Of a stretch of 64,000 bases of DNA, positions 61,301 through 64,000 are shown piece by piece. This DNA comes from Dermatophagoides farinae (Eukaryota; Arthropoda; Arachnida; Sarcoptiformes; Pyroglyphidae). The notes below the pieces were generated by a model, which was not told where the DNA came from, searched no databases, and saw only the letters and a program-made list of their open reading frames with translations. Location: contig NC_134680.1 of assembly GCF_024713945.1 (NCBI RefSeq), forward strand, positions 4,178,001 to 4,242,000. Reading direction: 5' to 3'. The translations under genes were made by a program, and so were the position numbers. The first letter of the stretch is position 1. Every line of letters starts with the position of its first letter.

Positions 61301-61620
61301 ATCGATACACAATGTGTCGGTTGTACAGTGATCATCATCATCATCATCAGTGATATACATAGTGCCATTATTGTCGATAATGATATTAATGAATTACGTT
61401 GGGAAGCGGAAATGTATGCTGAAGAAAAAGAGGACAATAATGGTGTTAATGATGATAATGATGATGATGATGATGATGATGGACACAATACCATATCCGT
61501 TTCAATACAATTATCTGTGTTAAAAGAATAGGAAGCATTGTTGTTGTCGTTGTTGTTAAAGACAAACATCCGTTTATGTTGAAATTGTTTTGATGAACAT
61601 TTGACATTTGATGTAGACAT
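58382..61620 (-). CDS. Candidate neuropeptide precursor with tandem GIRY/GIRF peptides, up to 841 aa
   Basis: Three exons join at phase 1: 61074-61620, 59091-60833 and 58382-58617 (donors GTTTGT and GTAGTC, acceptors ending TAG and CAG). A hydrophobic signal-like segment (MALCISLMMMMMITVQPTHC) starts at residue 85, at 61368, which may be the true start. After it comes an LAKR-S dibasic site. The long middle part is low-complexity with scattered KR/KK sites and WKDLKGIRY-KK. The C-terminus runs AIPWDKEGIRF-KR, DIHNTGIRY-KK, five SPFDDEGIRY-KK units, and a final APHMFNDEGIRY. Tandem short peptides set off by Lys-Lys/Lys-Arg behind a signal segment are typical of neuropeptide precursors processed in the regulated secretory pathway. 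No Gly follows the peptides, so they would not be amidated. I do not recognise the family. Confidence 0.75.
58421..58600 (-). repeat. Five 36-bp coding repeats (SPFDDEGIRY-KK)
   Basis: Five units in exact 36-base register encode the same 12 residues. All differences between units are synonymous (Ser, Phe, Asp, Gly, Arg and Lys third positions). Units 2 and 4 are identical, and units alternate GGA and GGT for Gly, which suggests growth by 72-base doubling. Confidence 0.95.
58618..59090 (-). other. Long last intron of the peptide precursor gene
   Basis: At 473 bases it is much longer than other introns here. It splits the Gly codon of DIHNTG-IRY. I found no further peptide-coding exon in it. 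Confidence 0.6.
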
Positions 61621-63115
61621 TTTTATTTCTGATGATAATTATTCAAAATTAATTAATTAATTAAATTCGAAAATCAGCAAAAAGTGTTTATGTGTGAAGT
61701 GGAAAAAAACGAACAAAGAGTGAAAAAAAATTACAATAAAATTCATACACAAACAAAAATTTTTGTCAATCAAAAAAAAATGATTCGATATTTTTTGTTC
61801 TCGTTGTAGAAATTAATTTCCTTATTTTTTTTTTTCTCTCTCTCTCTCTCATATGATAAATTTGAAACTTGATGAAATGAAATTTATTCGTTTGTAAATT
61901 TTCATGCTTTTATATACCATGGCCACCATCATCGGATGGACCAACACCTAATACCCGACGACAACGATAACAACCAAAAAAAAAAAAAAAAAAAAAGAAA
62001 GAGAACCACCAGATAGATACATAAGGTGGTTACAATAACAACAACGACAATAACCGGCTTGTCTTGCGCTAAAACAAGCAAATAGAAACAGCTATATTCT
62101 GGACATGAACAAACAAGAAACAACGATAACAACAACAACAACAACAAAAATATCGGCTATTTAATAGACCATTTTTCTACCATTTTTATTCTATGTTTAA
62201 ATTTTGGGCGGATCTTTTTTTTCACTCTTTGATTGAAAAAAAAAACAAATGTGGTGCCCGTACACACACACACACACACATCATACAAATATTGAAAATA
62301 AAATGTTATAGTCAGTCAATAATAATAATGATAAAATATATAACTACCTTACATGACATTACATATTGAATATGATAATAATGGTCAATATAAAAACATT
62401 GAAATATCAACAGTCAAACAAAACAAAACAAAAATGAACAATGAATGAATCAAACCTATAAAATTGGATCTTTTTTTCCCTTTCATCATTCATTCATTCA
62501 TTATTATTGTTTTATTACATTGGCAAAATGTCACAATGTTCGATGTCAAATTAATATAATTATTATATATTATGACAAGATTATTTTTTGTTGTTGTTGT
62601 TGTTGTTTCGTTTCATGACATTTTCATTTTTATTTTCATTTTTTTTATATAATAAACTACACTTTATTATTATATGATCAAAAGTTAACAATTACATCTT
62701 CTATAATATTGAATGTCGTCATTGTCATTGTTAATGGGTTTGTGTGTGTGTGTGTATGGGATTCTATTTGGTCAATCAATGATGATCATCATCATTTCAT
62801 TGTCAAAAAAAAAACAACAACAACAAACACTTGAATAAACACTTGAAAATGCATTTGAACATCTTCATCTTATACATTTGAAGAGAATTTATCAATAGTG
62901 TAGAGAAAAATAAAATTGCCATTAAGTTTTGGGGAATCTATTTTTTTTTTTAAATAGAATTATTCCATAAACTTTGTTTCCATGTCTTCATTGGTTAGAT
63001 GGTTATATTGGAATAAAACCTACCATCATCATCATCGAACTTCAGTGACTTTATGAATTTTATTATGAACCAGAAAAAAATAAGAACAAAACAAAACAAA
63101 AAAAACAACAAAATT

Positions 63116-63167
63116 TCATTCATAATTGGATTGTCCGTAAAATGTGAGGCAATCCAATTATGAATGA
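63116..63167. repeat. Perfect 18-bp inverted repeat, 16-base loop
   Basis: Arms TCATTCATAATTGGATTG (63116-63133) and CAATCCAATTATGAATGA (63150-63167) are exact reverse complements. It could be a fold-back element or hairpin transcript; no flanking target duplication is evident. Confidence 0.85.
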
Positions 63168-63815
63168 GCGAAAACAAACAAACAAACAAACAAATGACCA
63201 TTCAAATTAGAATGTGAATGTATGTTTCAATTATGTTTTTTATTATTATTATTATTATTATTATCATCAATGTTCCAAATAATGGAAATGGACAATAGGA
63301 ACACAAATATGAAATGAAAAAAAAAGTTTTATTTTTGAAACTTTTTTTTTCATTTTATTTTTTCATTCATTCATTCAATGATTCTCGTTGAATTGTGAAA
63401 TTTTTTTTTCATTTTGAAAATTCGAATGATGATTGTTTTTTGTTTTATTTTTGGCTCAAAAGTTTTTTTTCTTTTTTGAATGAAAATGAAAATGAATCAT
63501 TTGCAAACAAACAAATCGTATGAATATGTTAATCAGACTAAAATCATCTCATAGTAAATATTCATTCAGATTCTTATGATTTTATCATTGATCAATGATC
63601 AAACAATCAGATCAATTTTTCATTTATTTCTTTTTTTTTAGAAAAATCAGAATCAACACACACACACACATTATGTACTCAAACAAACAACGAAAAAAAA
63701 TATCCTGGTAAAAGGCGGATTTGTGTTCACCTGTTTTATTTATCTTAAAGGTGCGACACACACACACACAAAAGTGTGAAAAAAACCCATATAAACGCAA
63801 TACGGTAGTAAAGTA

Positions 63816-63818
<3 letters not shown>

Positions 63819-63851
<33 letters not shown>
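63819..63851. repeat. (AC)n microsatellite
   Basis: A perfect dinucleotide array of about 16 units. Confidence 0.95.
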
Positions 63852-63852
<1 letters not shown>

Positions 63853-64000
63853 GATCAAAATTATTGTCGAACCTTGTCTGCAAAAAAAAAACAATCAGAT
63901 AAAAATGAATCGTGTTTTTCTTATTTATTTCAAATTCACTCCCTTTAATCACACATGCACGCTATAGAATTTGAATTGAAACATTTTTTTTCATTTTTTT

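Larger units (their letters stand above)
61621..64000. other. Intergenic, repeat-rich right end
   Basis: It probably holds the promoter and leader of the peptide precursor gene. Contents include a CT run near 61834, CAA/TTG repeats, an 18-bp inverted repeat at 63116-63167, and an AC array at 63819-63851. I see no coding region. Confidence 0.5.

Overview
This window looks like nuclear DNA from an arthropod, most likely an astigmatid (dust-mite-like) mite. That is an inference from AT-rich DNA, introns mostly of 50-80 bp, A-rich leaders before start codons, dense GAT/CAT, TTG and CA/TG microsatellites, and animal gene families. No rRNA, tRNA, CRISPR array, or virus-like element was recognised.

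Layout. At 1-3.6 kb lie the 5' half of IER3IP1 (-), a small membrane protein (+), a 67-bp pogo/Tigger-type MITE, a Cys-rich type I membrane protein (+), and a secreted protein (-) paralogous to the glycine-rich protein at 16.6-18.1 kb. The 3.6-12.1 kb stretch is gene-poor. At 12.1-14.9 kb are two tandem single-exon type I membrane proteins sharing four cysteines; a probable divergent third member is at 39.9-41.9 kb. The glycine-rich gene contains duplicated exon-intron units. The 18.3-27.7 kb stretch is again gene-poor. From 27.7 kb the window becomes gene-dense: BBS7 (-), a very long HECW-type HECT ubiquitin ligase (-), the third four-Cys protein (+), DDX18 (-), UFM1 (+, start codon split by an intron), an unrecognised 672-aa protein (-), mitochondrial TRMT10C (+), and an SLC16-type transporter (-).

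A 1,795-bp tandem duplication at 49,995-53,584 spans the convergent 3' halves of TRMT10C and the transporter. It leaves one complete copy of each gene outside and two 5'-less fragments between them.

The strongest novelty candidate is the minus-strand gene at 58.4-61.6 kb. It looks like a neuropeptide precursor of about 840 aa ending in five tandem SPFDDEGIRY-KK units plus variant GIRY/GIRF peptides, each followed by a dibasic site except the last, which ends the protein. All nucleotide differences among the five 36-bp units are synonymous. I do not recognise the family.

The genes are mostly unrelated in function: ER/Golgi trafficking (IER3IP1), ciliary trafficking (BBS7), ubiquitin and ubiquitin-like modification (HECW, UFM1), ribosome biogenesis (DDX18), mitochondrial tRNA processing (TRMT10C), cuticle-like secreted proteins, and peptide signalling. 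Exon boundaries were inferred by eye from GT-AG sites, reading phase and remembered family sequences.
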